The position numbers were made by a program, and so were the translations under genes. From positions 1 through 42,422 of the forward strand of contig DAHVTI010000373.1 of assembly GCA_027324255.1 (NCBI GenBank): a stretch of 42,422 nucleotides of DNA. Reading direction: 5' to 3'. Below the pieces are notes generated by a model. That model was given only the letters and a program-made list of their open reading frames with translations, was not told the origin of the DNA and searched no databases. The stretch is from Bryobacterales bacterium. GTDB lineage: Bacteria > Acidobacteriota > Terriglobia > Bryobacterales > Bryobacteraceae. Positions 1 to 7,885 of this stretch are shown here, piece after piece (the first letter of the stretch is position 1; each line of letters starts with the position of its first letter).

Positions 1-221
1 TACCATTCGAGCGCGGAATGGTGGGAACGGCCCAGCAGCCGCGGCTTCTCGCCCTCCTCCGCCATGTAGACGGACTGCCACGGCGGACAGGGCGCGCCCT
101 GCGGGTTCAGGAACAGCCGCGTGTACTCCAGTTCCGCTTCCGGGTCATCTGCCGGTGTCTTGAGGAGAGCCTGGCCCAGCTCCGCGTAGAGCTGGGCCAG
201 GTTTTGCGGGTCTTCGATCAT
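1..221 (-). CDS. TorD/DmsD-family molybdoenzyme chaperone (partial, 3' end outside window)
   Basis: The visible 73 codons are the N-terminal part; the gene runs off the left edge. TorD-family proteins are cytoplasmic chaperones that bind the Tat signal and apo-form of a molybdoenzyme until its cofactor is inserted. The sequence shows an N-terminal helix, then EYTRLFLNP followed by PPWQSVY at about residues 33-52, which matches the family pattern of a LF..P segment followed by PP.(E/Q)SVY. The ATG at 219-221 overlaps the TGA of the upstream molybdopterin subunit (ATGA), so translation is probably coupled and the client is probably that enzyme. This ORF reads to the edge without a stop. The family call rests on motif and context; the C-terminal part cannot be checked here. 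Confidence 0.8.
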   Translation of the reverse strand, partial: MIEDPQNLAQLYAELGQALLKTPADDPEAELEYTRLFLNPQGAPCPPWQSVYMAEEGEKPRLLGRSHHSALEW

Positions 222-2467
222 AAGGGTTCGACGCTGCAAACGGCATCCATGATGCACGATGCGCCGCCGTAGTTGCCCGCGGCGATGAAATCATCGATGG
301 AGGCGTTGGGCACCATGTCGCCGTCGCGCGCGCCCTTGCCGCCGGCCTTGCTGAGGTAGCGCGAGGTGTGTCCGAAGCCGTGCGCCACCATCACCGCGTC
401 CGGACGGATCACCTGGCTCACGTGAGCCGGCAGTTCCATCTGGCCGACGCGCGACCGCAGCAGCACCGTCTGCCCTTGCTTGATCCCCAGCATCGACGCC
501 AGCTCCGGATTCATGATGGCTGCGTTGGTGGGCATGATCTCGTTCAGAATGGCGTTGTTTTCCGTCGTGTTGCGGCGGTGCACGGCCGGGATGAAGGTCA
601 GGTAGTAGTAGGGATAGTCGGCAGTCGGAAGGTCGCGCTTCGGGTGCCACTTCGGCAGCGGCTCAGCGCCCCTGGCGACGAACTGCGGCACATAGATCTG
701 GCACTTGCCCTCGGCGTCCGCCGGCGTGGCGAACTTGGTGCGGGGCACGAAGTCCGCCGGCTTGGAAACGATGCCCTTCGCCTTGAACTCGGCGAAGTTG
801 GCGCCCAGACCCGCCTTCTGCGTCTTCAGGTCCAGCAGCGTGGCGGGATTGATCCACGAGCCATCGGGGGTCTTGAAGTAGTCCGGGCACAGGCGCTTGC
901 CCAGCTCGATGGCAACCCACCCGATGCTCTTGGTCTCGAAAATCGGAGAGGAGACCGCCACGCGGGCCAGCGATTGCGGATACTTCGCAATGTAGTCGCG
1001 CGTCAGGATGTCGCTCAGCTCCAGATACATCGCGGAAGGCAGGACGATGTCCGCCATCGAGACCGTGTCGGTCGGGATGAAGTCCATGACGACCATGAAG
1101 TCGACCTTCTTCATCGCCTCTTCCATCGTTTTCGGGTTCGGGAACCCCAGGATCGTATAGGAGTTCCAGAAGGCGAACTTGATCAGGCCGGGGAACTTGT
1201 TCAGCAGGCCGTCGGCCAGCGTGGAGAACATGCCCGAGTCGGTCTCCTGCACCAGCGGCAGCTTGTCGCGGCCGTCCACGCGGCGGCCCTTCTTGGCCGG
1301 GTAGGCAGGCGGCGGATAGACGCCGTCCACGCCCGGAACGCTGTCGGTGCGCGCAAAGTAACGGCCGCCGGGCCGGTCGATGGTGCCGGCCAGGATGTTC
1401 AGGATGGAGATGGCATGGACGAGCTGCGTGCCGTTCATGTAGTTGGCGCAGAGCGTCTTCTTGTGAGCCGGGGCGATGCCCGCGCCGGAGGCGGCGAATT
1501 CGCGGGCGATCCGGCGGATGTCGTTCGCCGCCACGCCGCTCTCCTGCTCGGCCCACTCCGGCGTGTACTCCTTGAAGTGGGCGAGGATCTCGGTCTCATA
1601 CTTCGAGTAGTTCGTGTAGTTGGCGACGAACTCCTTGTTGTAGATGCCCTCCGAGACGATCACGTTGATCATGGCCAGCGCCACGGCCAGGTCCGTGCCC
1701 GGCTTGATGTTGATCCACTCGTTGGACATCCGCGACGTGGCCGTGTAGTTGGGCGAGAAGTGCACCACCTTCGCGCCGTTCGACCGTGCCTTGACGATGC
1801 CGTGCGCGTAAGCCAGCTTGGCCTTCGCCACGATGTCCCAGCCGAACAGCAGAATGTAGTTCGAATTCTCGAAGTCGTTGCACCAGGTCTTGCCGCCCGT
1901 GGTGTACTTCTGGATGATCCGGTCCGTCTGGAAGCAGACGTCGATGTGGTCCACGCGGTTCACTACACCCAGCGCGTTCATCAGCCGCACGAACAGGTCG
2001 GGCCCGGGCAGCGTGACGAACAGCAGCGATTCCGCCCCGCTCTGGTCGATCGTGTTCTTCATCTGCAGGGCGATGGTGTCCAGCGCCTCCTCCCAGGAGA
2101 TGCGCACCCAGCCCGGATCCTCGTCGAAGCCCTTGCTCGGGTTCGTGCGTTTCATCGGGTACTTCAGGCGGTCCGGGTCATACAGCAGGCCCGCGCCCGC
2201 GGTGCCCTTGCCGCACAGATGTCCCTCGCCGTGAATGTCGCCCGGGAGCCCTTCGATGAACTGGACCACGCCATCCTTCACCGTGGCCTGGAGCCCGCAG
2301 GCCGGCGAGCAGATGCCGCAGCCCGTGACGACCTTGGTGGCGTCCGCCGCGGCTCCCGAAGCGGCCTTGAAATGTTCGTCAAAGCCGGCCAGGGCGGCCG
2401 GCGCCGTCAACAGTCCCGCGCCCGCGGCGCCGGAGTACTTCAGCAGGTTCCTTCTCGTCAGTGCCAT
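218..2467 (-). CDS. Tat-exported molybdopterin oxidoreductase catalytic subunit, PsrA/PhsA-like
   Basis: Catalytic subunit of a DMSO-reductase-family enzyme, 749 residues, close to PsrA/PhsA (about 760). A twin-arginine signal (TRRNLLK, residues 4-10) precedes a hydrophobic stretch ending near ALA-27, so the folded enzyme is probably exported. An N-terminal [4Fe-4S] site is visible as C50-x2-C53-x3-C57 with C85. Cys178 (HIDVCFQ) lies where polysulfide and thiosulfate reductases carry the molybdenum-binding Cys; that assignment is by position only. The C-terminal 120 residues look like the dinucleotide-binding domain, with HGFGHTS. A perfect AGGAGG lies 5 bases before ATG and overlaps the stop codon of the upstream ferredoxin gene. 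Substrate is not determinable: polysulfide, thiosulfate, tetrathionate and arsenate enzymes share these features. No NrfD/PsrC-type membrane subunit is in the window; one could lie beyond the left edge. Confidence 0.9.
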   Translation of the reverse strand: MALTRRNLLKYSGAAGAGLLTAPAALAGFDEHFKAASGAAADATKVVTGCGICSPACGLQATVKDGVVQFIEGLPGDIHGEGHLCGKGTAGAGLLYDPDRLKYPMKRTNPSKGFDEDPGWVRISWEEALDTIALQMKNTIDQSGAESLLFVTLPGPDLFVRLMNALGVVNRVDHIDVCFQTDRIIQKYTTGGKTWCNDFENSNYILLFGWDIVAKAKLAYAHGIVKARSNGAKVVHFSPNYTATSRMSNEWINIKPGTDLAVALAMINVIVSEGIYNKEFVANYTNYSKYETEILAHFKEYTPEWAEQESGVAANDIRRIAREFAASGAGIAPAHKKTLCANYMNGTQLVHAISILNILAGTIDRPGGRYFARTDSVPGVDGVYPPPAYPAKKGRRVDGRDKLPLVQETDSGMFSTLADGLLNKFPGLIKFAFWNSYTILGFPNPKTMEEAMKKVDFMVVMDFIPTDTVSMADIVLPSAMYLELSDILTRDYIAKYPQSLARVAVSSPIFETKSIGWVAIELGKRLCPDYFKTPDGSWINPATLLDLKTQKAGLGANFAEFKAKGIVSKPADFVPRTKFATPADAEGKCQIYVPQFVARGAEPLPKWHPKRDLPTADYPYYYLTFIPAVHRRNTTENNAILNEIMPTNAAIMNPELASMLGIKQGQTVLLRSRVGQMELPAHVSQVIRPDAVMVAHGFGHTSRYLSKAGGKGARDGDMVPNASIDDFIAAGNYGGASCIMDAVCSVEPL

Positions 2468-2476
2468 GGTCGCCTC

Positions 2477-3028
2477 CTACTTGCCCACCGGATATGCGTC
2501 GTTGATGAACCGGATCTTCGGCAGCGTCTGCTTCGGGTTCACGAAGTTCTCCGTGCTTTCCGAACCTTGCGCCGAGATCTCGCTCCACTTGCCCCACTGC
2601 AGCGCCCCCGTCGGGCACAGCGTGACGCAGGCCGGCTCCAGGCCGCTGTCCACGCGGTCCGAGCACATCGTGCACTTGTCCATCTTCTTCGTCCGCAGGT
2701 TGAACTGCGGCGCTCCGTACGGACAGAAGGCCGCGCACTGCTGGCAGCCCAGGCACTTGTCCTGGTCGATCAGGATGATGCCGTCCTCGCGACGCGAAAT
2801 CGCCTTCACCGGGCACACCTTCATGCACCAGGCGTTCTCGCAGTGGTTGCAGCCTCCGCTCAAGGCCTGCTGCCGCACCATCGGGAACGTGCCCATCTCG
2901 TAGATGCGCACCTGCCGGCGCCGCACGCCGACACCAATCTCTACCTTGTTCCATTGTTTGCAAGCGGATTCGCATGCCCTGCACTCAATGCATCTCTTCG
3001 CGTCCAATAGCCAGCCGTAAGTTTCCAT
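2477..3028 (-). CDS. Four-cluster ferredoxin subunit of the molybdopterin oxidoreductase (PsrB/PhsB/DmsB-like)
   Basis: 183-residue electron-transfer subunit. It has four cysteine groups typical of DmsB/PsrB/NrfC proteins: CIECRACESAC, CNHCENAWC with a following CP, CLGCQQCAAFCP, and CTMC with a later C and CP. These should hold four [4Fe-4S] clusters passing electrons between a quinol-oxidising membrane subunit and the catalytic subunit. The frame is open for another 38 codons upstream, but I chose METYGWLLD because GGAG stands 8 bases before this ATG and the extension is Arg/Cys-rich and unlike the family. There is no signal peptide, as expected for a subunit carried through Tat with its partner. 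It is the first gene of the ferredoxin, catalytic subunit, chaperone series; the next start is 9 bases downstream. Confidence 0.93.
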   Translation of the reverse strand: METYGWLLDAKRCIECRACESACKQWNKVEIGVGVRRRQVRIYEMGTFPMVRQQALSGGCNHCENAWCMKVCPVKAISRREDGIILIDQDKCLGCQQCAAFCPYGAPQFNLRTKKMDKCTMCSDRVDSGLEPACVTLCPTGALQWGKWSEISAQGSESTENFVNPKQTLPKIRFINDAYPVGK

Positions 3029-3127
3029 GTGGATGACTCCGTGGGCGCACTTCAGGCGCCGCCTCCCTCGCCAGCAATTCAGGGTCCAATCAGAAAATAA
3101 GACCGTAATGTCCAAAATGAAGCGAAA

Positions 3128-3212
3128 GTGCAAATTCTGCACACCGATTCCTGCGTGGAATCGCTCACCCGCGCGGGCCAGTGCGAAACTTCGCGCTATG
3201 CAAAAAATGCAC
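3128..3212. promoter_or_regulatory. Paired TGCA-N5-TGCA palindromes upstream of the oxidoreductase operon
   Basis: In the 189-base gap between the dehydrogenase gene and the ferredoxin start, GTGCAAATTCTGCAC (3128-3142) and ATGCAAAAAATGCAC (3198-3212) share the pattern RTGCAAAnnnTGCAC, with centres 70 bases apart. Between them lies a third dyad, GCGAA-AC-TTCGC (3183-3194). The first copy starts 100 bases before the ferredoxin start codon. Repeated half-sites of this type are what a dimeric regulator would bind. I cannot name the regulator. No clear -35/-10 pair was found: TTGCAC 17 bases from CATTAC on the minus strand is the best and is weak. Confidence 0.45.
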
Positions 3213-3217
3213 GCCCG

Positions 3218-3988
3218 CTAAATGGTCATGGCCAGATAGCCGCCGTCCACCCGCAGGATGGTCCCCGTGACGAAACTCGAGGCCTTGTCGGCGGCCAGAA
3301 ACACGGTGGCGCCCACCAGTTCGCTGGCCTCGCCGAAACGGCCCATCGGCGTGTGCTTCATGATCGAGGACACGCGCTCGTCCGTCAGCAGCTTGCGGTT
3401 CTGCTCGGCCGGGAAAAAGCACGGCAGGATGGCGTTCACGCGCACGCCTTGCGTCGCCCACTCGCGCGCCAGGAACTGCGTGATCTGGTTGACCCCGCCC
3501 TTCGCCACCGAATAGGTGAACACCTTCGACAGCGGCGGGCCCGACGACGCAGACGAGATGTTGATGATCGAGCCGCCGTTGCCCGGCTGCGTCATGTGGG
3601 CGCCGAACACCTGGCAGGCCAGGAAGACGCTCTTCAGGTCCACGTCGATGATGCGCTGCCACTCGTCTTCCGAGATCTCGAGGAACGGCGTCCCGCTGTT
3701 GATGCCGGCGGCATTGATGAGGATGTGGCACCCTCCCAGTTCCGCCACAATCTGCTCCAGCGCCGCCTGCAGGCCGCTCTTGCTGGTGGCGTCCACCTGG
3801 ATGCCCGCCGCCCGCCGGCCCAGCGCCTTCACCTCCTCGGCCCGCGCCTTGGCGGCTTCCGGGTTGAAGTCCAGCACCGCGATGTCGGCGCCCGCCCGCG
3901 CCAGTCCCAGCGCCATCTCTCCGGCCAGGACTCCGCCCCCGCCAATCACCGCCGCCACTTTGCCGCTCAGGTCAAACAGGTCAGACAT
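3218..3988 (-). CDS. Short-chain dehydrogenase/reductase (FabG/mannonate-oxidoreductase type)
   Basis: 256-residue classical SDR, an NAD(P)-dependent oxidoreductase of the cytoplasm. Seen: a glycine-rich nucleotide loop GGGGVLAG (16-23), Asp40 at the end of the second strand (suggesting NAD over NADP), NAAG at 92-95, a catalytic Ser near 146, and Y159-x3-K163. The C-terminal VDGGYLA is typical. Start MSDLFDLSGK was chosen because AAGAGG stands 7 bases upstream; the frame extends 16 codons further without support. The LFDLSGKVA opening and GGGGVL loop recall SDR enzymes annotated as D-mannonate oxidoreductase or 2-deoxy-D-gluconate dehydrogenase, but substrate cannot be fixed from sequence. 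It follows the ferredoxin-like gene by 80 bases on the same strand. Confidence 0.9.
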   Translation of the reverse strand: MSDLFDLSGKVAAVIGGGGVLAGEMALGLARAGADIAVLDFNPEAAKARAEEVKALGRRAAGIQVDATSKSGLQAALEQIVAELGGCHILINAAGINSGTPFLEISEDEWQRIIDVDLKSVFLACQVFGAHMTQPGNGGSIINISSASSGPPLSKVFTYSVAKGGVNQITQFLAREWATQGVRVNAILPCFFPAEQNRKLLTDERVSSIMKHTPMGRFGEASELVGATVFLAADKASSFVTGTILRVDGGYLAMTI

Positions 3989-4068
3989 GCGCAAACCTCT
4001 TCGTTGGATTTCAGGGTCTCGATACTTTTTTAGCATGACGCGGCCGTGCGGCGTCGCTCAGCCCGTCC

Positions 4069-4926
4069 CTACAGCGCCCGCACGTCCAGCGGAATGCCCT
4101 TCCGCTCGTCGCGCACCAGGCGCGCCGCGCCGGACGGGCACATCGCCTCGCAGGCGCCGCAGCCCAGGCACTTCTCCCAAGCGAGCTCCACCGAGTCTTC
4201 TTTCAGCGCCAGGGCGTCGAACGGACAGATGTCGATGCACGCGCCGCACAGCGAGCAGTTCTCGCGGTCGATCTCCGCTGCGTAGCCGGAGGCCGCCAGG
4301 AACGGCACTCCCCTGTTCCGCATGCACCGGATGCCCCCGCAGCAGCACTTGCAGCAGTTGCAGATGGCGTAGAAACGCCCCAGCACGGCGTCCTTGAACC
4401 AGGCGGCGTGCACGTGCCCGCGCTCGTGCTCCGACCGCAGCAGTTCCAGCGCCTCCTGCTGGCTCAGCCGGCGGCTCTGGTCCGGGTGGTGCTCCAGGAT
4501 CAGGTCCACCATCGGCTGGCCCACCACCATGCACACCATCGTCGGCTGGCAGGGCGACGGCCGCGCGTGGCGGCAGACGCATTCGTAGGCCGCGATCTCC
4601 GGCGGGCCGTTCAGCACGATCTCCCGCGCCGTGGGGTACGGCACCACCTGCTCCAGGTCCCGGCGGATCACCCGCTCGTTCACCACGATGGCGCGGGCCT
4701 GCTCGTGCGTCAGCACCTTGCCGTGATAGTGGTCCGCCAGCCAGCGCGAGGCCTTGCCGGACCCGCCGCGCCGCGGCTTCAGCAGGAAGTTGATGTACGG
4801 CTGGGTGAAGCGCGCGTAGATCCAGCCGTGCAGCGCGGCGGCCAGCGATTGCGACTGCTCGAAGAACGACCGCGTCGCCGGGCTGATCGCCCGCGCCTGC
4901 TCCAGCAGAGTGTAAAAGCTCTTCAT
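4069..4926 (-). CDS. Cysteine-rich 4Fe-4S dicluster protein
   Basis: 285 residues with two C-terminal ferredoxin motifs, CSLCGACIDICP (224-235) and CLGCGACEAMCP (253-264), plus unusual cysteines ahead of them: CVC at 116-118, C126, C132, and a dense cluster at 189-201 (CNCCKCCC then C). The N-terminal 110 residues have no cysteine and look helical. I do not recognise a named family beyond anaerobe-type ferredoxin-like proteins with a CVCR motif. The reading frame continues far upstream, but that part is antisense to the hydrolase gene. MKSFYTLLEQ was chosen as start; GGAG is directly adjacent to this ATG, so a start 9-10 codons earlier (ATG at 4956 or 4953) is possible. It may be co-transcribed with the dehydrogenase and would suit a low-potential electron-transfer role (inference). 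Confidence 0.82.
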   Translation of the reverse strand: MKSFYTLLEQARAISPATRSFFEQSQSLAAALHGWIYARFTQPYINFLLKPRRGGSGKASRWLADHYHGKVLTHEQARAIVVNERVIRRDLEQVVPYPTAREIVLNGPPEIAAYECVCRHARPSPCQPTMVCMVVGQPMVDLILEHHPDQSRRLSQQEALELLRSEHERGHVHAAWFKDAVLGRFYAICNCCKCCCGGIRCMRNRGVPFLAASGYAAEIDRENCSLCGACIDICPFDALALKEDSVELAWEKCLGCGACEAMCPSGAARLVRDERKGIPLDVRAL

Positions 4927-5019
4927 CTCCGCGCGGGACCCGCGCGGCCTCATCATAGCCGCGGCCGCTCCCGCTTGTAAACGGCGACACAGGTCTGCTA
5001 CCAAGAGGGGGGACATCGC

Positions 5020-7086
5020 ATGCAACGCAGAAGCTTCCTTACCGTCACGGCTCTCGGCGCGGGCGCCGCCCTTCCGCTCCCTGCTCAGAAACTCGGCGTC
5101 TGGACCACTGTTGGCAGCCTGCGGGAAGAGGACGGCACGCCGCCTCTCGCCGGCGCCCGCTGGTTCTCGGCCGACAAGACCGGCGACGGCATGTCTTATG
5201 CCTTCCCCGCCGGCACCCTGGCCCGTGCGAAATTTCTCACCGCCGACATGCTGCTGGAAGGCAAGGACCTGTGCGCCTGGCAGATCACTTTGCGCGAGGG
5301 GGCAGGCGGCCGCGCCTTCCGCTTCACCTTCGGCGGCCTCGCCCAGGTCTCCTTCCGCGTCCGCTTCGACCTGAGCCTGACCGACCAGCGCCTGTGGCAG
5401 GCCGACCGCGAAGGCGCCTTCCTCAAGCCGCTCTGCGGCGGAGATCGCGTGGACCTCGCCAAGGTGGACCGCCTGGCTTTCACCGTCCACCGCAAAGGGC
5501 CGCAGCCCGTCCGCTGGTGCATGACGCCCCTCGCCGCCCGGCCTTCCGCCCCGCCCAAGCTGGACGAGCTGGTGCTGCCCAAGGGGCCGCTGCTCGACGA
5601 ATTCGGGCAGAGCACCCTGCACGAGTGGACCGGCAAAACCCGCTCCGCCGCCGAGCTCAAGGCGCGCATCCAGGGCCAGTACGACGGCGCTTCAAAGATC
5701 GCCTGGCCCGAAGGCTTCTCCCGCTGGGGCGGCTGGGCGGGCAAGAAGCTGGGCGAGGGCACGGGCTTCTTCCGCACCGCCCAGGACGGCGGCCGCTGGT
5801 GGCTGGCCGACCCCGACGGGTGCGCCTTCTGGTCCACCGGCCTCGATTGTGTTCGCGTGGACTGCGAGGCGCGCATCGACGGGCTCGAATCGGCCCTCAA
5901 GTGGCTGCCGGAACTGCCCGAGTACGCCGGCGCCCTCAGCCGCGGCGAGGGGCGGCGGTCCAATGCGCGCTTCTGCAACTACCTCGCCGCCAACATGATC
6001 CGCGTCTTCGGCCGCGAGGGTTGGCGCGACAAGTGGGCCCAGGTGGCGCTCGCCGAGATCAAGCGCCTGCGCTTCAATACCGTCGGCAACTGGAGCGAAT
6101 ACGAGTTCGCCGCCAAGGCCCGGTTCCCCTACGTGCGCCCCATGAGCTTTCAGGGCCGCCGCTGCGGGACCATCTACCGCGACTTCCCCGACGTCTACCA
6201 CGCCGGCTTCGAGGCCGATGCCGCCGACTACGCCGCGCCCCTGAAGACCACCGCCTCCGACCCGGCTTTCCTCGGCTACTTCCTGATGAACGAGCCCACC
6301 TGGGCCTTCAGTTCCGAGGTCCCCGCCGCTGGGATGCTATTCAACACCGAGGCGTGCGCCACGCGCCAGGAGCTCGCCCGCTGGCTGCGGCAGAAATACG
6401 AAGGAGACGCGGCCCTGGCCCAGGCTTGGCATACAGAAACGACGCTCGAGCGCATGGCCCTCGGCCGCTGGCGCGGCGAGCTGCCCAAAGAGGCCGTCCC
6501 CGACCTGCGCGAGTTCAGCGTCCTGATGGCGGAGCGCTACTTCCAGACCCTCTCCAAGGCCTGCCGCGCCGCCGATCCGAATCACCTCAACCTGGGCATG
6601 CGTTGGGCCGGCATCCCGCCGGAGTGGGCCGTGCGCGGCATGCGGAGCTTCGACGTGTTCAGCCTGAACTGCTACCGGCAGAAGCTGCCGCGCGACACGG
6701 CCGGCAAGATTCACTCCCTGCTGAAAATGCCCGTGCTGGTGGGCGAATGGCACTTCGGCGCGCTCGACGCCGGGCTGCCCTCATCCGGCCTGATGCGCGT
6801 GAAGAACCAGGCCGACCGCGGCCGCGCCTATCGCGTCTATCTCGAAGACGCCGCCGCCGGGCCCTACTGCGTGGGCGTGCACTGGTTCACGCTCTACGAC
6901 GAAAGCGCCCTCGGCCGCTTCGACGGCGAGAACTTCAACATCGGCTTCCTGGACATCTGCCACCGCGCCTACGACGAAATGGGCCTGGCGGCCATCGCCA
7001 GCCATGAGCGGATGTACCAGGTGGCCTCGGGCGCGGTGCCGCCCTTTGCGCACGCGCCCGAATACCTGCCCGCGCTCGGTTTCTAG
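5020..7086 (+). CDS. Secreted clan GH-A glycoside hydrolase (agarase/GH50-like)
   Basis: 688-residue exported polysaccharide-degrading enzyme. The N-terminus has RRSFLT and a hydrophobic stretch ending near PAQ-23, a probable twin-arginine signal. Residues about 40-180 look like a beta-sandwich module; the rest resembles a TIM barrel. Two likely catalytic glutamates are visible: E425 in FLMNEPTW (acid/base in the NEP motif of clan GH-A) and E576 in VGEWHFG (nucleophile). Several barrel-rim tryptophans (W260, W261, W427, W577) could line a sugar site. The layout suggests agarase or beta-galactosidase-like families such as GH50, GH86 or GH42; I cannot choose. AGAGGGGGG stands 7 bases before the ATG. 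It is divergent from the ferredoxin-like gene across 93 bases and convergent with the next gene, 6 bases apart. Confidence 0.78.
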   Translation: MQRRSFLTVTALGAGAALPLPAQKLGVWTTVGSLREEDGTPPLAGARWFSADKTGDGMSYAFPAGTLARAKFLTADMLLEGKDLCAWQITLREGAGGRAFRFTFGGLAQVSFRVRFDLSLTDQRLWQADREGAFLKPLCGGDRVDLAKVDRLAFTVHRKGPQPVRWCMTPLAARPSAPPKLDELVLPKGPLLDEFGQSTLHEWTGKTRSAAELKARIQGQYDGASKIAWPEGFSRWGGWAGKKLGEGTGFFRTAQDGGRWWLADPDGCAFWSTGLDCVRVDCEARIDGLESALKWLPELPEYAGALSRGEGRRSNARFCNYLAANMIRVFGREGWRDKWAQVALAEIKRLRFNTVGNWSEYEFAAKARFPYVRPMSFQGRRCGTIYRDFPDVYHAGFEADAADYAAPLKTTASDPAFLGYFLMNEPTWAFSSEVPAAGMLFNTEACATRQELARWLRQKYEGDAALAQAWHTETTLERMALGRWRGELPKEAVPDLREFSVLMAERYFQTLSKACRAADPNHLNLGMRWAGIPPEWAVRGMRSFDVFSLNCYRQKLPRDTAGKIHSLLKMPVLVGEWHFGALDAGLPSSGLMRVKNQADRGRAYRVYLEDAAAGPYCVGVHWFTLYDESALGRFDGENFNIGFLDICHRAYDEMGLAAIASHERMYQVASGAVPPFAHAPEYLPALGF

Positions 7087-7092
7087 CGCGGC

Positions 7093-7506
7093 TCAGGCGG
7101 AGAGAATCTTCGCGGCCTTCTTGACGTCGGCCGCCGCCACCTGGATGAGTCCGCCAAAACGGCCCTCGCCGGAGCAGATCACCTGGGACGCCAGCATGCC
7201 GATGCCGGCCGCCGCCAGCTTTGCCGCCGCGTCCGCCGCCACGCCCAGCCGGTCTTCGCCCGCCCAGGCGATGGCGCTCTGCTTCGGCCCCACTTCCAGC
7301 TTCAGCTTCTTCGCGGCTTTCGTGAACGCCTTGGGGTCTACCGGAACCAGGTCGAACTGGGCTTTCTTGCCCTTGATCGGGTAGGCCCACAGGCCGATCA
7401 GGCTCACGCCCGCGTCCTTGAGAGCGCCCAGCAGCTTCGCGCCCTCGCCGGTTTTGTTCGGAGTGACCACGGAGAAATAGGGAACCACGGTGATGGTGTC
7501 AGGCAT
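7093..7506 (-). CDS. Small tandem ACT-domain-like protein
   Basis: 137-residue cytoplasmic protein. Two beta-alpha-beta-beta-alpha-beta units can be read: about residues 3-65 (VVPYFSVVTP, then GAGAKLLGALKDAGVSL-like helix and strands) and 72-137 (SAIAWAGEDRLGVAADAAAKL and later strands). This fits small stand-alone ACT proteins that bind amino acids. Such proteins are often annotated only as hypothetical or ACT domain-containing. AGGAGG lies 6 bases before the chosen ATG; an upstream extension of 19 codons lacks a ribosome site and is rejected. It is convergent with the hydrolase gene. Ligand and partner are unknown. Its position back to back with the ammonium/PII operon across a 379-base gap may be coincidence. 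Confidence 0.7.
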   Translation of the reverse strand: MPDTITVVPYFSVVTPNKTGEGAKLLGALKDAGVSLIGLWAYPIKGKKAQFDLVPVDPKAFTKAAKKLKLEVGPKQSAIAWAGEDRLGVAADAAAKLAAAGIGMLASQVICSGEGRFGGLIQVAAADVKKAAKILSA

Positions 7507-7885
7507 AGGAATCCTCCTCGAAGAGTTTCTGGCTGATTGTACCGCGAAAGAGAAGGGAATCACTCCGCTGCCTCGCCAGGCCGCACTCTCGCCCGCCGGC
7601 GCCGCGCCTCCGCATTCCCGTCCGGGCCGGGAGCCGTCCCTTCAAACAGCGCCAAGGCGCCTGATTCCAATCACTTGGGCCAATCAACTTTTTTACTGGC
7701 CTCCAGAAGTTTTTTCTGTTAGCCACCGCGCCTGCCGCAGTGTAGGATGAGATTCCAAACCCCAGTCTGGTTTCACCCGCCGGATCCCTCCAGGTCTTCC
7801 CCTGGATTTTCGGCAAACTTCCCCCGTCAGGCAGCCCGCAACGTCGCACCCTCCCGGGTGAACTAAAGAGGAGCATAGGAAGATC
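7507..7885. other. Divergent 379-base noncoding region between the ACT-like gene and amtB
   Basis: No supported gene. The region is less G+C-rich near 7670-7720, where a direct repeat CCAATCA (two copies about 14 bases apart, 7667-7687) is followed by T-rich stretches. The best promoter-like match for amtB is TAGCCA, 17 bases, TAGGAT near 7725-7750, which is weak. I searched by eye for the GG-N10-GC core of a sigma-54 promoter on the amtB strand and found none, so nitrogen control of the NtrC type is not supported here. A long untranslated leader is possible. Confidence 0.4.

Noticed and set aside
368-3010. 880-codon plus-strand frame opposite the molybdopterin and ferredoxin genes
   Set aside because: Antisense shadow: Arg/His-rich composition, no motif, and the minus-strand genes have clear domains and ribosome sites.
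3989-4068. Terminator between the ferredoxin-like gene and the dehydrogenase gene
   Set aside because: A GACGC/GCGTC dyad is present, but the A/T run is on the wrong side for the minus-strand transcript.
4927-5622. N-terminal extension of the cysteine-rich ferredoxin-like protein
   Set aside because: The extra 232 codons lie antisense to the start of the glycoside hydrolase and have no domain or ribosome site.
7507-7885. Sigma-54 promoter upstream of amtB
   Set aside because: No GG-N10-GC core was found on the plus strand in the whole gap.
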